From Burkholderia mayonis (GTDB lineage: Bacteria; Pseudomonadota; Gammaproteobacteria; Burkholderiales; Burkholderiaceae), in contig NZ_CP013387.1 in NCBI RefSeq assembly GCF_001523745.2, positions 1,054,001 through 1,118,000 on the forward strand: a stretch of 64,000 nt of DNA, read 5' to 3'. The position numbers and the translations under genes were made by a program. Below are positions 38,314 through 47,678 of this stretch, piece by piece (the first letter of the stretch is position 1; every line of letters starts with the position of its first letter). Under the pieces are notes generated by a model that was not told the DNA's origin, searched no databases, and was given only the letters and a program-made list of their open reading frames with translations.

Positions 38314-39075
38314 GCGTCGGCGGCAAGCGGCGATGGCGTCGCGGCGAATAGAGTAGAGCCCCGGTCGATCGACCGGAACGGGTTTCGTTTGCATCGCGCG
38401 CCGGAGATACGAACGGCGTGATGCGGCAAGGTGCGATGCGGCGAGCCACGGAAGGCCTCGCGACGCCTTGGCTCGCTGCATGCCTTCGCCGCCTCCGGCG
38501 GCACCGGTTTCATCCGCGGCCGCGTGAGCGGCCCAGCGTTTGCGCCGCCACATTGCCGTTTGCATGCGATAGAAACGGCTGGCGACGAGCGCCATATTCT
38601 TCATATAATTGCCGCTGCATTTCGACCGAGCGTGCAATGCCGATCCGAGCGCCGACGCAAGTTGCGAGGTTCGCTCGATCATCGCCGACTTCCCGAGCAA
38701 CACGAAACAGATGCGCGCCCGTGGCACGCGCGCTTGTTCATGCTTGTCGGGCGGCGGCGTGCGCGCGTGCTTCGGCACGATCGGATGCGCGTTGCGCGAT
38801 GCGTCGCGACACCCGGCCGAATTCGGCCGCTGCGCCACTGCGTTGCGATTGACGGAATGAAGCGGTTCGATCGCGATTCGCTTTCGATCGGGCGCGGTGA
38901 TCCGATTCGCCGCCGGGCGTCGCGCCGTCTTCGCGAAGCGGTCGGCAGCGGCGGAGCACGCGGCCGGGGCCGCAGGCTGTAAGCCGTGAAATCGCACGCC
39001 GCGCGCAACACGCCACGGTCTTCCCTCGACACGACATCACAGCGGCGCACACCCGCGCGCCGACAGGAGACATGG
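38314..39075. other. Intergenic region, no gene recognised
   Basis: 762 bp before the permease gene. Several short frames are open on both strands, but none has family-like sequence or a ribosome site. Confidence 0.5.
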
Positions 39076-40461
39076 GTGACTTCACAAGACGAACGGCTGC
39101 ACCGCGGCCTGGAGGAGCGGCACATCAACCTGATGGCGCTCGGCGCGACGATCGGCGTCGGCCTCTTTCTCGGCTCCGCCGCCGCGATTCGTTCCGCGGG
39201 CCCGGCGATCCTGCTGACCTACATCCTCGGCGGCGTCGCGATCTTCCTCATCATGCGCGCGCTCGGCGAAATGGCGATCGACAATCCGGTCGCGGGCGCG
39301 TTCAGCCGATACGCGCAGGACTACATCGGGCCGCTCGCCGGGTATCTGACGGGCTGGACCTACTGGTTCATGTGGATCGTCACGTGCATGGCGGAAATCA
39401 CCGCGGTCGGCGTCTACATGCACATGTGGTTTCCCGACGTGCCGAACTGGATCTGGACGTTCGCCGCGCTGATGGTGATGGGCGCGGTGAACTTCATCGC
39501 GGTCAAGCTGTACGGCGAGTTCGAATTCTGGTTCGCGCTGATCAAGATCGTGACGATCGTGCTGATGATCGCGGTCGGCGGACTGATGATCGTCGCGGGC
39601 GTCGGCAACGGCGGCGTGGCGACCGGCATCTCGAATCTGTGGGCGCACGGCGGCTTCATGCCGAACGGCTTCTCGGGCGTCGTCGACGCGCTGCCGATCG
39701 TGATGTTCGCGTATCTCGGCGTCGAGATGCTCGGGCTCACGGCGGGCGAAGCGCGCAATCCCGAGAAGTCGCTCGCGAAGGCGGTGAACTCGGTGTTCTG
39801 GCGCGTCGTGATCTTCTATGTCGGTGCGCTGTTCGTGATCATGTCGATCTACCCATGGAACCAGATCGGCACGCAAGGCAGCCCGTTCGTGATGACGTTC
39901 TCGCGGCTCGGCATTCCGGCCGCCGCCGGCGTCATCAACTTCGTTGTGCTGACGGCGGCGTTGTCGTCGTGCAACAGCGGGATCTTCAGCACCGCGCGGA
40001 TGCTGTTCAATCTCGCCGAGCAGGGGCAGGCGCCCGAGCGGCTCGCGTCGGTGAACCGGCGCGGCGTGCCGGTGTACGGCGTGCTGATCTCGGCGGCGCT
40101 GCTGTTCGTTGGCGTCGTGCTCAACTACTTCGCGCCTCAGAAGGTGTTCGTGTGGCTCACGTCGGTATCGACGTTCGGCGCGATCTGGACCTGGTGCGTG
40201 ATCCTGATCGCGCAGTTGCGCTTTCGCCGCCGCGTGTCGGTCGAGCGTCTCGCGCGGCTGCCGCTGCGCGTGCCGTTCCATCCGGTGTCGTCGCTCGTCG
40301 CGCTCGCGTTTCTCGCCTTCGTCGTCGTGCTGATGGCGTTTTCGCCCGACACGCGCGTCGCGCTCGTCATCGGGCCGCTGTGGATCGCCGCGTTGACCGT
40401 GTATTACTACGCGTATCAAGCGGGGCGGCGCGCGCAGTTGACGTCGCCGACGGACGGGTGA
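39076..40461 (+). CDS. Amino-acid permease (APC superfamily, AAT type)
   Basis: 461 residues with about 12 transmembrane helices. The N-terminal signature GATIGVGLFLGSAAAIRSAG and the MRALGEMA loop are those of amino-acid transporters such as ProY, GabP and AroP; later GLTAGEARNPEKSL and the SSCNSGIFSTARML element also match. Start GTG at 39076, 6 bp after AGGAG; upstream in-frame codons are rejected. Likely a proton symporter for an amino acid, specificity not readable. Monocistronic. Confidence 0.92.
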   Translation: MTSQDERLHRGLEERHINLMALGATIGVGLFLGSAAAIRSAGPAILLTYILGGVAIFLIMRALGEMAIDNPVAGAFSRYAQDYIGPLAGYLTGWTYWFMWIVTCMAEITAVGVYMHMWFPDVPNWIWTFAALMVMGAVNFIAVKLYGEFEFWFALIKIVTIVLMIAVGGLMIVAGVGNGGVATGISNLWAHGGFMPNGFSGVVDALPIVMFAYLGVEMLGLTAGEARNPEKSLAKAVNSVFWRVVIFYVGALFVIMSIYPWNQIGTQGSPFVMTFSRLGIPAAAGVINFVVLTAALSSCNSGIFSTARMLFNLAEQGQAPERLASVNRRGVPVYGVLISAALLFVGVVLNYFAPQKVFVWLTSVSTFGAIWTWCVILIAQLRFRRRVSVERLARLPLRVPFHPVSSLVALAFLAFVVVLMAFSPDTRVALVIGPLWIAALTVYYYAYQAGRRAQLTSPTDG

Positions 40462-40945
40462 GCGTAGCGCGGCGCCGGACGAGGGCGATCGGGCGACAAC
40501 GGGCACGCGTTCGCGCGCTCGTTGTCGATTGCGCTGGCAGGCGTGTTATCGCGTCGCTGCGCGACGGATGCGTTCGTGCGTTCGCGGCTGTTTCATCGTT
40601 CGATTTGCAAGGGAAAAGCGCGCTGCGGGTGTGCTCGATGTCGGCACGCGATGCGGCTTCCGATTGCGTGCGGGAGTTGCGGACGTGATCGCAAGCGCGA
40701 CGTGTCGCGTTGGCCCACGCGATCGATTCGGCCGCGCCACGGAAAGCGCCCGCAAAGCGATCCGCACCGCACGTGTCATACGCCACGCATGCGGCGAACC
40801 TGCGCATCGCGCATCACACGCAATCCGTACGCGCGATGCGTGGCATGAAGGAAGACATGTGAACGAACACACCGACAAACGACGCGACAGGTGCTGCTCG
40901 CGATTCAAATCGTTTCAAATGGCGAGATGAAGCTGCGCTCGTCTT
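40462..40945. other. Intergenic region, no gene recognised
   Basis: 484 bp between the convergent permease and XRE genes; no convincing gene or terminator hairpin with a T-run. Confidence 0.45.
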
Positions 40946-41188
40946 TCAGACGCCCGCATCGATTAATTCCGATACGGCCTGGTTGGGCTCGACGCCGCAA
41001 TGACGACACCAGTCGAGATAAAAGAGAATATCGACATAACGTTCTCCTCGTTCGATCTTGGAGAGATAGGACTGGTCGATGCTCAGACGCTCAGCCAATT
41101 GAGTCTGGGTGAGGCCTGCCGCTCTTCTCAGCGCGCGCAAATGCGTGCGTAGAATGACATAACGAGGGTGATGAATGGAAGGGAGCAT
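40946..41188 (-). CDS. XRE-family helix-turn-helix regulator
   Basis: 80-residue protein that is essentially one XRE DNA-binding domain (LRALRRAAGLTQTQLAERLS, then SYLSKIERGERYVDIL). Residues 60-80 end CGVEPNQAVSELIDAG. The start ATG at 41188 and its GGGAG ribosome site lie in an 8-bp inverted repeat (see 41181-41202), so it is probably autoregulated or translationally gated. Divergent from the H-NS gene. It could be a transcriptional repressor or an orphan antitoxin; no toxin partner is adjacent. Confidence 0.85.
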   Translation of the reverse strand: MLPSIHHPRYVILRTHLRALRRAAGLTQTQLAERLSIDQSYLSKIERGERYVDILFYLDWCRHCGVEPNQAVSELIDAGV

Positions 41189-41202
41189 GGGCGAATGCTC
41201 CC
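41181..41202. promoter_or_regulatory. Inverted repeat covering the XRE ribosome site and start codon
   Basis: Perfect arms GGGAGCAT and ATGCTCCC, 6-bp centre. In the XRE mRNA one arm contains the GGGAG ribosome site and the other the AUG with CUCCC, so a hairpin would hide both. In DNA it is also a candidate operator. Confidence 0.75.
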
Positions 41203-41337
41203 TGCTGAATCGAAATAGTCCACCTTGGCCTAATTGGGCTATGATAGCCGAAAACTGACTTCGACACTATTCAACACAACAACGCGGTTTTCGATTGTCG
41301 GTCGAAAAGAGGCAGTGGAATCTACGGGGAAATGGTA

Positions 41338-41628
41338 ATGGCAACATACAAGGAATTGCTTGCCCAATTAGATGTTTTGAAGCAGCAGGCGAAGACCGCG
41401 CGCGCGGTCGAACTGCCCGACGTGCTCGTCGAGCTCCGCAGAAAGATCGTCAAGTACGGTCTCACGCAGAAAGATCTGTTTCCGCCGCGTCTCGGACGTC
41501 CGAAGAAAGCCGACGCGCTGCCGAAGCCGCGCTATCGCGATCCGGAAACGGGCGCGTCCTGGACGGGGCGCGGCCGCGCGCCCGCGTGGATCGCGGGGCA
41601 AGATCGCGAGCGATTCCTGATCGAATAG
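41338..41628 (+). CDS. H-NS family nucleoid protein
   Basis: 96-residue H-NS-like histone. The N-terminal oligomerisation helix covers ~1-45 (MATYKELLAQLDVLKQQAKT), a short linker follows, and the C-terminal DNA-binding motif YRDPETGASWTGRGRAPAWI (residues ~64-83) contains the family core, binding AT-rich DNA in the minor groove. GGGGA is 8 bp before the ATG at 41338. It probably silences AT-rich acquired DNA such as the tracts near 19.5, 20.5 and 25 kb. Divergent from the XRE gene with an AT-rich promoter region between. Confidence 0.92.
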   Translation: MATYKELLAQLDVLKQQAKTARAVELPDVLVELRRKIVKYGLTQKDLFPPRLGRPKKADALPKPRYRDPETGASWTGRGRAPAWIAGQDRERFLIE

Positions 41629-42226
41629 CGCACTGACTGTGATCGCACGTGATGCGCTTCGTGCGCGTCTGGCCGCGGCGCGCTGTCGAGTAGGGCGTCG
41701 CTTGTGCGCGTTCGTGCGTTCGTGCATTCGCACGTTTGCGAATGAGGTCTTCGCGAATGACGATAGTGTGCGTTCGCGCATGCAGCCCGTGCAGTTTCGA
41801 TCGACATGATGGGATGCGTGGCGGTTGCCGTCGGCATCGGCGACATACGACGTTCGTGTAATTCGAGGCATCCGAAGCATCGATCCGATATCCGATGCCG
41901 ACGTCACGACACGTCGCCGCGCTTGTGCGACGACGTGACGATCAACGCGCGGCGTCCGTCCGCGCAGTCCCGACGCGCTCGCCGAAGCGCTCGTAATTCT
42001 CATGCGGCTGCGTGGGTTCGCGCGACGGCGAAGTTTGCTTGCCGTCGGCGATCGATGCGCGTCGGGCATGTTCGGCGATACGTCTCGTCTCGTCGAGCCG
42101 AGTCGAGCCGGACATCACGCAACGCAGCATCGCGCAACGTCGGGCCCACCGCCGTCATGCGCGATCGGAAATCGCGGCGCAACGTCGGGCCCGGCACCCG
42201 TTCGTGCGTATGCGCGAGGCGCCCGG
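41629..42226. other. Intergenic region with a direct repeat
   Basis: 598 bp between the convergent H-NS and membrane-protein genes. No gene recognised. A 16-bp direct repeat gcgcaacgtcgggccc occurs at 42132-42147 and 42177-42192. Confidence 0.5.
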
Positions 42227-42724
42227 CTAGCGTCCGGAATTCGAGATCCGCAGCCTTGCCGCCTTGCTCCGGGCCGGAATCCACGTCGCGGCAAACAGCG
42301 CGAGCGCGACCCCGCCGAGCGCGACGTCGCCCACCAGATGGATGTGCTCGCCCGGCATTATCAGACCCTGCACGAACATCAGGCCGAAATGAGCGACATT
42401 CGCGACGACCGTGAAGTCGAGAAACAGCTTGTGCTCGAACAGATCGTTGGCGGCCTCCCACAGGAAGACGCCCCACACGACGTAGATCGCCGAGATCATC
42501 AATTCGTAGTGCTCACCGCCACCGTGCACGCCGCCCCACCGCACGAGGCGCAATATCAGAAGGCCGACGGGATCGCCCGCGACCTGATGGTCGATGCCGA
42601 GCAGGATCGTGACGATCGCCGTGCCGAAGAACAGCAGGAACGACACGCCGAGCAGGCGCGTGATCAGCGATAGCCACGGCGAGGCTTGCGGCCAGTCGCG
42701 CCGCTGTATCGAATTCGAAGACAT
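42227..42724 (-). CDS. Four-helix inner-membrane protein, unknown function
   Basis: 165 residues with four hydrophobic segments (~18-38, ~63-85, ~95-115, ~125-145) and a basic C-terminus PARSKAARLRIS. No family recognised with certainty. The ATG at 42724 has no strong ribosome site. Upstream on the same strand, 120 bp away, is the metal-dependent hydrolase gene, so the two may be co-transcribed. Confidence 0.75.
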   Translation of the reverse strand: MSSNSIQRRDWPQASPWLSLITRLLGVSFLLFFGTAIVTILLGIDHQVAGDPVGLLILRLVRWGGVHGGGEHYELMISAIYVVWGVFLWEAANDLFEHKLFLDFTVVANVAHFGLMFVQGLIMPGEHIHLVGDVALGGVALALFAATWIPARSKAARLRISNSGR

Positions 42725-42844
42725 GAAATACACCGTTTGCGTGAGATTGGACGTGCCGAGCGATTCGACGCGAGGCCGCCGCGCTCGTGCTCGCGGACGG
42801 CGCAGCGATCGCCAACGCATCGCGTGTCGGCGATCGCGCTTCGC

Positions 42845-43729
42845 TCAGCTCGCTTGGACCGTCATCGGATGCAGCGGAATGCGCCGCGGCGCCGCATTGG
42901 CCGCATATCGCGCATTGCTCGCGTCGATGTTCGCGAGCAGCCGGTCGAGCGTCGCGAAGTGCCTGCGGTTGTCGTGATCCCAAGGATGGAAGCCGGGCTT
43001 GAAGTAGGCAAGCGTTCGCGGCGTCAGTTTCACGAGGCCCTTCGCGAAGAATCTCGCGAACGCCCACTTGCCGGAGACCTTGCCGTGCATGCGCCGGTGC
43101 GCGTTCATGAGCGCGATGTGGAAATAAAAGTTCGTTCCCCAGAACACGGCGCTCGTCAGCACCATCGATCCGACGCGCATCAGATAGCGCATCGGCCCCG
43201 GCTTCATTACCGCGTTCCACACGTCGAACGCGACTGCCTTGTGCTCGGTTTCTTCCATCGAATGCCAGAGCCACATGTTCGCGTACGCGTCGGCCGAGTC
43301 GTGGAAATGCTCGAAATTGCTGAGCAGCATGTCGGTCATGATCGCTGTGTAGTGCTCGAACGCGATCGTCTGCGCAAGCCGAAGCGGCGGCGGCAACACC
43401 TTCTGCATCAGGCCCGTGAATTTCCAGAAGCCTCGGTCGAGCCGGTGAGCCGGATAGCCGGCGGCTTCGGCGACGTCGTTGAATTCGACGTGTTCGCGGC
43501 TATGCATCGCCTCCTGCCCGATGAAACCCTGGACCTGATTCAGTAGTTCGGGATCCTGAATGCGATCCCGATAATGGCGGACCGAATCGATGAAAAAGCG
43601 CTCGCCTGCCGGGAACATCAGCGACAGCGCGTTGAAGTAATGCGTGTTGACCACGCCGTTCACGTGCCAATCGCCGATGCGATCGGGCGGAAGGGCGAAG
43701 CGGACGTCGCGGCGGACAATAGCAGGCAT
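42845..43729 (-). CDS. Predicted metal-dependent hydrolase (PF10118)
   Basis: 294 residues, Metal_hydrol (PF10118) family, with ferritin-like helical features. Metal-ligand-like motifs: GQEAMHSREHVEFND (~70-85) and HSMEETEHKAVAFDVW (~157-172). GGAG lies 8 bp before the ATG at 43729; an ATG at 43783 is less likely. Activity unknown. Its upstream region carries a perfect TAACGATCGTTA palindrome of TetR-operator type and an FNR-like box, so it is probably regulated. Confidence 0.85.
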   Translation of the reverse strand: MPAIVRRDVRFALPPDRIGDWHVNGVVNTHYFNALSLMFPAGERFFIDSVRHYRDRIQDPELLNQVQGFIGQEAMHSREHVEFNDVAEAAGYPAHRLDRGFWKFTGLMQKVLPPPLRLAQTIAFEHYTAIMTDMLLSNFEHFHDSADAYANMWLWHSMEETEHKAVAFDVWNAVMKPGPMRYLMRVGSMVLTSAVFWGTNFYFHIALMNAHRRMHGKVSGKWAFARFFAKGLVKLTPRTLAYFKPGFHPWDHDNRRHFATLDRLLANIDASNARYAANAAPRRIPLHPMTVQAS

Positions 43730-43849
43730 CGGGTCTCTCCATATCTTGCGAATCGATGGTGCGTCCGCATCGAATTGGCGCATCGCGGGCGGACACGGAA
43801 GGTCGAGCCGTCCTGGTTCCGTGCGCGGAATCCCGGTGACTCTTTTTGA

Positions 43850-43861
43850 TAACGATCGTTA
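43850..43861. promoter_or_regulatory. Perfect 12-bp palindrome, TetR-type operator candidate
   Basis: TAACGATCGTTA, 121 bp before the metal-dependent hydrolase start, in a locally AT-rich tract. Confidence 0.5.
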
Positions 43862-43884
43862 CGCAATGAACGCTACGCCGCGAT

Positions 43885-43898
43885 TTGATCGTTGTCAA
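43885..43898. promoter_or_regulatory. FNR-like palindrome
   Basis: TTGATCGTTGTCAA fits TTGAY-N4-RTCAA but lies 156 bp from the hydrolase start and outside the low-oxygen cluster; it may be chance. Confidence 0.35.
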
Positions 43899-44224
43899 CT
43901 GGGTCAGTGTTTGATGTATTGACTGGGCGGCCCAGGGCGGAACGATTCCGTCGACGAGGGCGTTGATCACACGGGTCCGTTTGGCCGGAGACTCGAGCCC
44001 GGAGCTTCAGGGCCGGCGCGTGCCCGATACGTTGTGCAATGCAGCAGCGCGTCGAGACCCACCGCGTGGCGTGCCTTGCCATGACGCGTCGATCACGCCG
44101 CCGCCGCCCGCTTAACGCCGCCGCGCATATCGATCTGCGGATAAATTCGTGGCGGCTCGCATCCGACCGGCCCAGAATCGTCGGCATTCCCAACGACACG
44201 CTTCGCAAGCGAGGCCGACCGCCG

Positions 44225-44569
44225 ATGAGCCGAGATCTGTTGCTCCTGCTGGAACCCGGGTTTACTGATCCCCAACACCCGGGCGAGCGTTTCGTCTGCC
44301 CCGGCAGCGTGCCGATCGAAGGCTTGCTCGCGAGCGATCCGTCGAAGCAGGCGCGTCTCGACATTCGACGGCTGCCATTCGCGCGGCCGCGCGAAGCGGC
44401 GATCGCCGCGCTCGACGCCGATCACCAGGGGCTGCCCGCGCTCGTCTTCGGCGACGATGCGCCGCCGCCCGACGATGCGCTGACGCTCGGCGACAAGCGC
44501 TTCGTTACCGATTCGCGCCGCATCCTCGAACTGCTCGCGGAGCGGCACGGCTTTCCGAAGCTGCATTGA
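44225..44569 (+). CDS. DUF3088 protein
   Basis: 114 residues, DUF3088 family: short thioredoxin-like-sized protein starting MSRDLLLLLEPGFTDP and containing FVCPGSVPIEGLLA, then LPALVFGDD and the end ILELLAERHGFPKLH. GAGG lies 9 bp before the ATG at 44225; the frame is open further upstream without a ribosome site. Function unknown. The frameshifted flavin monooxygenase begins ~100 bp downstream on the same strand and was probably an operon partner. Confidence 0.85.
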   Translation: MSRDLLLLLEPGFTDPQHPGERFVCPGSVPIEGLLASDPSKQARLDIRRLPFARPREAAIAALDADHQGLPALVFGDDAPPPDDALTLGDKRFVTDSRRILELLAERHGFPKLH

Positions 44570-44674
44570 GCGGCGACGCGGCCCGAGAGCGGCGCGGCCG
44601 CGCAGTGTGAGTCGAAGCGCGCATCGACGCACGCCGTCGCCAGTTCGCCGTTTCCGCGCCGCTTTCCACGATCA

Positions 44675-46023
44675 TTGACGACCCACGTCCTGAAACGGCC
44701 GCCGCGCCGGCGATTGCATCTGAACGTCAACATCCTGCATTCGGGCTTCGTACCGTCCGCGTGGCGGGTCGACGAAGCCGATCCGCGCGCGTTCGTCGAC
44801 GTCAGGCATTACGTGCGCGTCGCGCGGATCGCCGAGGCGGCGAAGTTCGACGCGGTGTTTCTCGCGGACAACGCGGCGATCGTTGATCAGATCGACTTTC
44901 GTCCGATCACCGCGCTCGAACCGGCGATCCTGCTCGCGACGATCGCCGCCGCGACGACGCATATCGGCCTCATCGGCGCGGCGTCGACGAGCTACAACGA
45001 GCCGTTCAATCCGCACGCCGCTTCGCGTCGCTCGATCACGCGAGCGACGGACGCGCCGGCTGGAACGTCGTGACGACGGCCGATCTCGGCTCCGCGCGCA
45101 ATTTCGGCCTGGACGCGGTGCCCGATCATGCGCAGCGCTATGCGCGCGCGGCGGAGCTCGTCGACATCTTGAAGGCGCTGTGGGACAGCTGGGACGACGA
45201 TGCGCTCATTGGCGACAAGGCGAACGGCCGCTTCGTCGACACGCGCAAGGTGCGGCCGATCGCGCACCGCGGCGCGCATTTTCGCGTGCACGGGCCGCTG
45301 AACCTGCCGCGTCCGCCGCAAGGGCATCCGGTGCTCGTGCAGGCGGGCGGCTCGGCCGACGGGCGCGCGTTCGCCGCGCGGCACGCGGAGGCGGTGTTCT
45401 CCGCCTCGCAATCGTTCGACGAGGCGCTCGGCTATGCACGCGAGCTGAAGGCCGCGGCGGCCACGTTCGGCCGCGGCGACATCAAGGTGCTGCCGGGTCT
45501 CACGACGATCGTCGGCGCGACCGACGCCGACGCGCTGCGCCGCCGCGACGCGCTCGTCGACCTGATCCCGCTGCGCTACAGCCTGAACCGGCTCGCGGGT
45601 ACGCTCGGCGTGCCGGTCGAGCGGCTCGCGCCCGACGCGCCGCTGCCCGACGATCTCGCGCTGCCGGACGGCGGCAACGGCGATCACACGTTCTTCGAGG
45701 CGACGCTCGCGAGCGCGCGGCGGCACCGCTACACGGTGCGTGAGCTGATGCGCGCGATGGCGAGCGGCGCAGGGCATCGGGTGATCGTCGGCACGCCTGA
45801 GCAGATTGCCGACGACATCGCGCATTGGCTCGAAGCCGGCGCGGCCGACGGCTTCAACCTGATGCCGGACGTGCTGCCGGACGGCCTGCAGGATTTCGTC
45901 GACGGCGTCGTGCCGATCCTGCAGCGGCGCGGGATCTGCCGCACCGAATACGAAGGGACGACGCTGCGCGATCATCTCGGTCTCGTGCGGCCAGGTAGTT
46001 CGGGCGGACGCGAGCGCGCGTGA
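44675..46023 (+). pseudogene. NtaA/SnaA/DszA-type FMN monooxygenase, frameshifted
   Basis: Luciferase-like monooxygenase. The first ~120 residues (LHLNVNILHSGFVPSAWRVD, FDAVFLADNAAIVDQI, then AASTSYNEPFNPHA) are in one frame; at 45017-45021 the homologous sequence moves to another frame (RFASLDHASDGRAGWNVVTT) and continues to 46023, ending the family at about 440 residues. Loss of one base in cacgccgc explains the shift. No ATG is seen at the N-terminus; TTG at 44675 is the best candidate. If intact it would oxidise an organic substrate with FMNH2 from a partner reductase. Confidence 0.85.
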
Positions 46024-46035
46024 GCCGCGATCCGC

Positions 46036-46570
46036 TCAGTCGGGCCGCTTCGGCGGCGCATGCGCCTGCTCGATCTGCTCGGCGAGCCGATGCGCGGCGA
46101 TGCGCTTTTTCGTCGCCTGTCGCCCGATTTGCCGATACGCTTTCTCTTCCCTGATTCCATGTATTCGTAATAGCGGCGTCTTCGCGTCGTCGAGCGCGCG
46201 CTGCGATTCCACCCGCTGCTCGAGTTGCGCGATTCGCCGCGATGTTCATCTTCGCGCCAGCGCCGGCGGCATGCGAGCGCCATCGCGCTCAGGAGCCCGA
46301 ACGACCGGACGGGCGTCGACAGCATGCATTCGACGTCGATTCGTAGCAGCATGTCGAGAATCGCCGGACTCTCATGGTCGCGATCGCGCAGACAGGCGGG
46401 CGTCCATCGTCCTCGAGCCACGGGATCGACAAATCGGGCCGCACCGCCAGCACGACGAGCACGACGAGCACGACGAGCACGACGAAATCGGCGCGCTCGG
46501 GCAGCGCGGCGGGCGACGGCCATCGCCGTTGCGGCGGCGGGAACGATCGATGCATCGCAGCGGTGATCAT
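46036..46570 (-). pseudogene. AmiR/NasT-like ANTAR regulator, two frameshifts
   Basis: Reading the - strand, three frames join into one ANTAR-family regulator. Frame one from 46570: MHRSFPPPQRRW and a 9-bp-repeat-encoded VVLVVLVVL stretch to PPVCAIAT. Frame two: DHESPAILDMLLRIDVEC, VRSFGLLSAMALA. Frame three to the stop at 46036: RRIAQLEQRVESQRALDDAK, LLRIHGIREEKAYRQIGRQA, the ANTAR RNA-binding helices. The order matches AmiR (pseudo-receiver, coiled coil, ANTAR). ANTAR proteins prevent transcription termination in leader RNAs. It probably once controlled the adjacent broken monooxygenase gene. Confidence 0.78.
46449..46486. repeat. 9-bp tandem repeat
   Basis: About four copies of agcacgacg inside the ANTAR pseudogene; on the - strand they encode repeated Val-Val-Leu. 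Confidence 0.8.
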
Positions 46571-46706
46571 GCGAATCGCGGCGCGAGTGCGAACGACGCT
46601 TCACGCGACGCAACGCCGGCGCGCAGCGAAGCAGCGGCGCGGGTATCATTCGACGCTTCCGAGCCATCGCGCGGCGGCTTCGTGCCGCGCCCACCACGGG
46701 ATACCC

Positions 46707-47678
46707 ATGAGCTTGCACAAGATCATCTATGACACGGACCCGGGCGTCGACGATTCGATGGCGCTCGTGTTCCAGGTGCTTCATCCGGACATCGAACTGC
46801 TCGGCGTGACGAGCGTGTTCGGCAACGCGACGATCGACACGACGACCCGCAACGCGCTCTATCTCGCGGGCCGCTTCGCACCCGGCGTGCCCGTCGCGCG
46901 CGGCGCGGCGGCGCCATTGCGGCGGCCGGCGCCCGAGCCGCTCGGCGGCATCCATGGCGACGACGGTCTCGGCAACACGGGCCTCAGCTTGTCCGTCGAC
47001 GTCGCGCACGCGCCGAATCTCGATGCGCGGCCCGCGCATCGCTTCATCATCGACACGGTGCGCGCACATCCGCACGAAGTCACGCTGCTCGCGGTCGGTC
47101 CGCTGACGAATCTTGCCCACGTGCTCGCCGAGGACCCCGAGGTCGCGACGCTGGTCAAGCAGGTCGTCATCATGGGCGGCGCGTTCGGCACCGCGGGCGT
47201 GCTCGGCAACGTGTCGCCCGCCGCCGAGGCGAACATCTTCGGCGATCCCGACGCGGCGGACATCGTGATGTCGGCGTCGTGGCCGCTCGCGATCGTCGGG
47301 CTCGACGTCACGCAGAACACGATCATGACGACCGAGTACCTCGCCGCGCTGCGTGACGACGCGGGCGACGTCGGCCGCTTCGTGTGGGACGTGTCGCGCC
47401 ATTACGAGGCGTTCCATTGCGCGAGCGCGGGGCTCGCGGGCATCTACGTGCACGATTCGTCGGCGGTCGCGTACGTGGTCGCGCCGCAGCTGTACAAGAC
47501 GCGCACGGGCCCGGTGCGCGTGCTGACGGGCGGCATCGCGGCCGGCGAGACGATCCAGAAGCCGGCGACGATGACCGTGCCTGCGCCGGACTGGGACGGG
47601 CGGCCGCCGCGCGACGTGTGCGTCGGCGTCGATGCGGACGCGATGCTCGCGCTTTATCGGAAGACGCTCATCGGCTGA
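46707..47678 (+). CDS. Nucleoside hydrolase
   Basis: 323 residues, inosine/uridine-preferring nucleoside hydrolase family. It cleaves ribonucleosides to base and ribose. The calcium-binding signature DTDPGVDDSMAL is at ~9-20; catalytic-region motifs include GPLTNLAH and the VVIMGGAFG element. ATG at 46707, with a weak ribosome site. It meets the ribokinase gene tail to tail with an 11-bp overlap; together they would turn nucleosides into ribose 5-phosphate. Confidence 0.93.
   Translation: MSLHKIIYDTDPGVDDSMALVFQVLHPDIELLGVTSVFGNATIDTTTRNALYLAGRFAPGVPVARGAAAPLRRPAPEPLGGIHGDDGLGNTGLSLSVDVAHAPNLDARPAHRFIIDTVRAHPHEVTLLAVGPLTNLAHVLAEDPEVATLVKQVVIMGGAFGTAGVLGNVSPAAEANIFGDPDAADIVMSASWPLAIVGLDVTQNTIMTTEYLAALRDDAGDVGRFVWDVSRHYEAFHCASAGLAGIYVHDSSAVAYVVAPQLYKTRTGPVRVLTGGIAAGETIQKPATMTVPAPDWDGRPPRDVCVGVDADAMLALYRKTLIG

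Larger units (their letters stand above)
43730..44224. other. Intergenic region with candidate operators
   Basis: 495 bp between the divergent hydrolase and DUF3088 genes. Contains the palindrome at 43850 and the FNR-like box at 43885. A short - strand stretch near 43930-43970 resembles a regulator C-terminus but is not supportable. Confidence 0.5.

Noticed and set aside
43920..44000. Possible TetR C-terminal fragment on the - strand (INALVDGIVPPW)
   Set aside because: Only ~12 residues look family-like and the upstream frame gives no HTH; not enough to call a pseudogene.
45972..47453. Long - strand frame across the nucleoside hydrolase
   Set aside because: Mostly the shadow of the hydrolase; only its last part overlaps the ANTAR pseudogene, which was annotated by joining frames.
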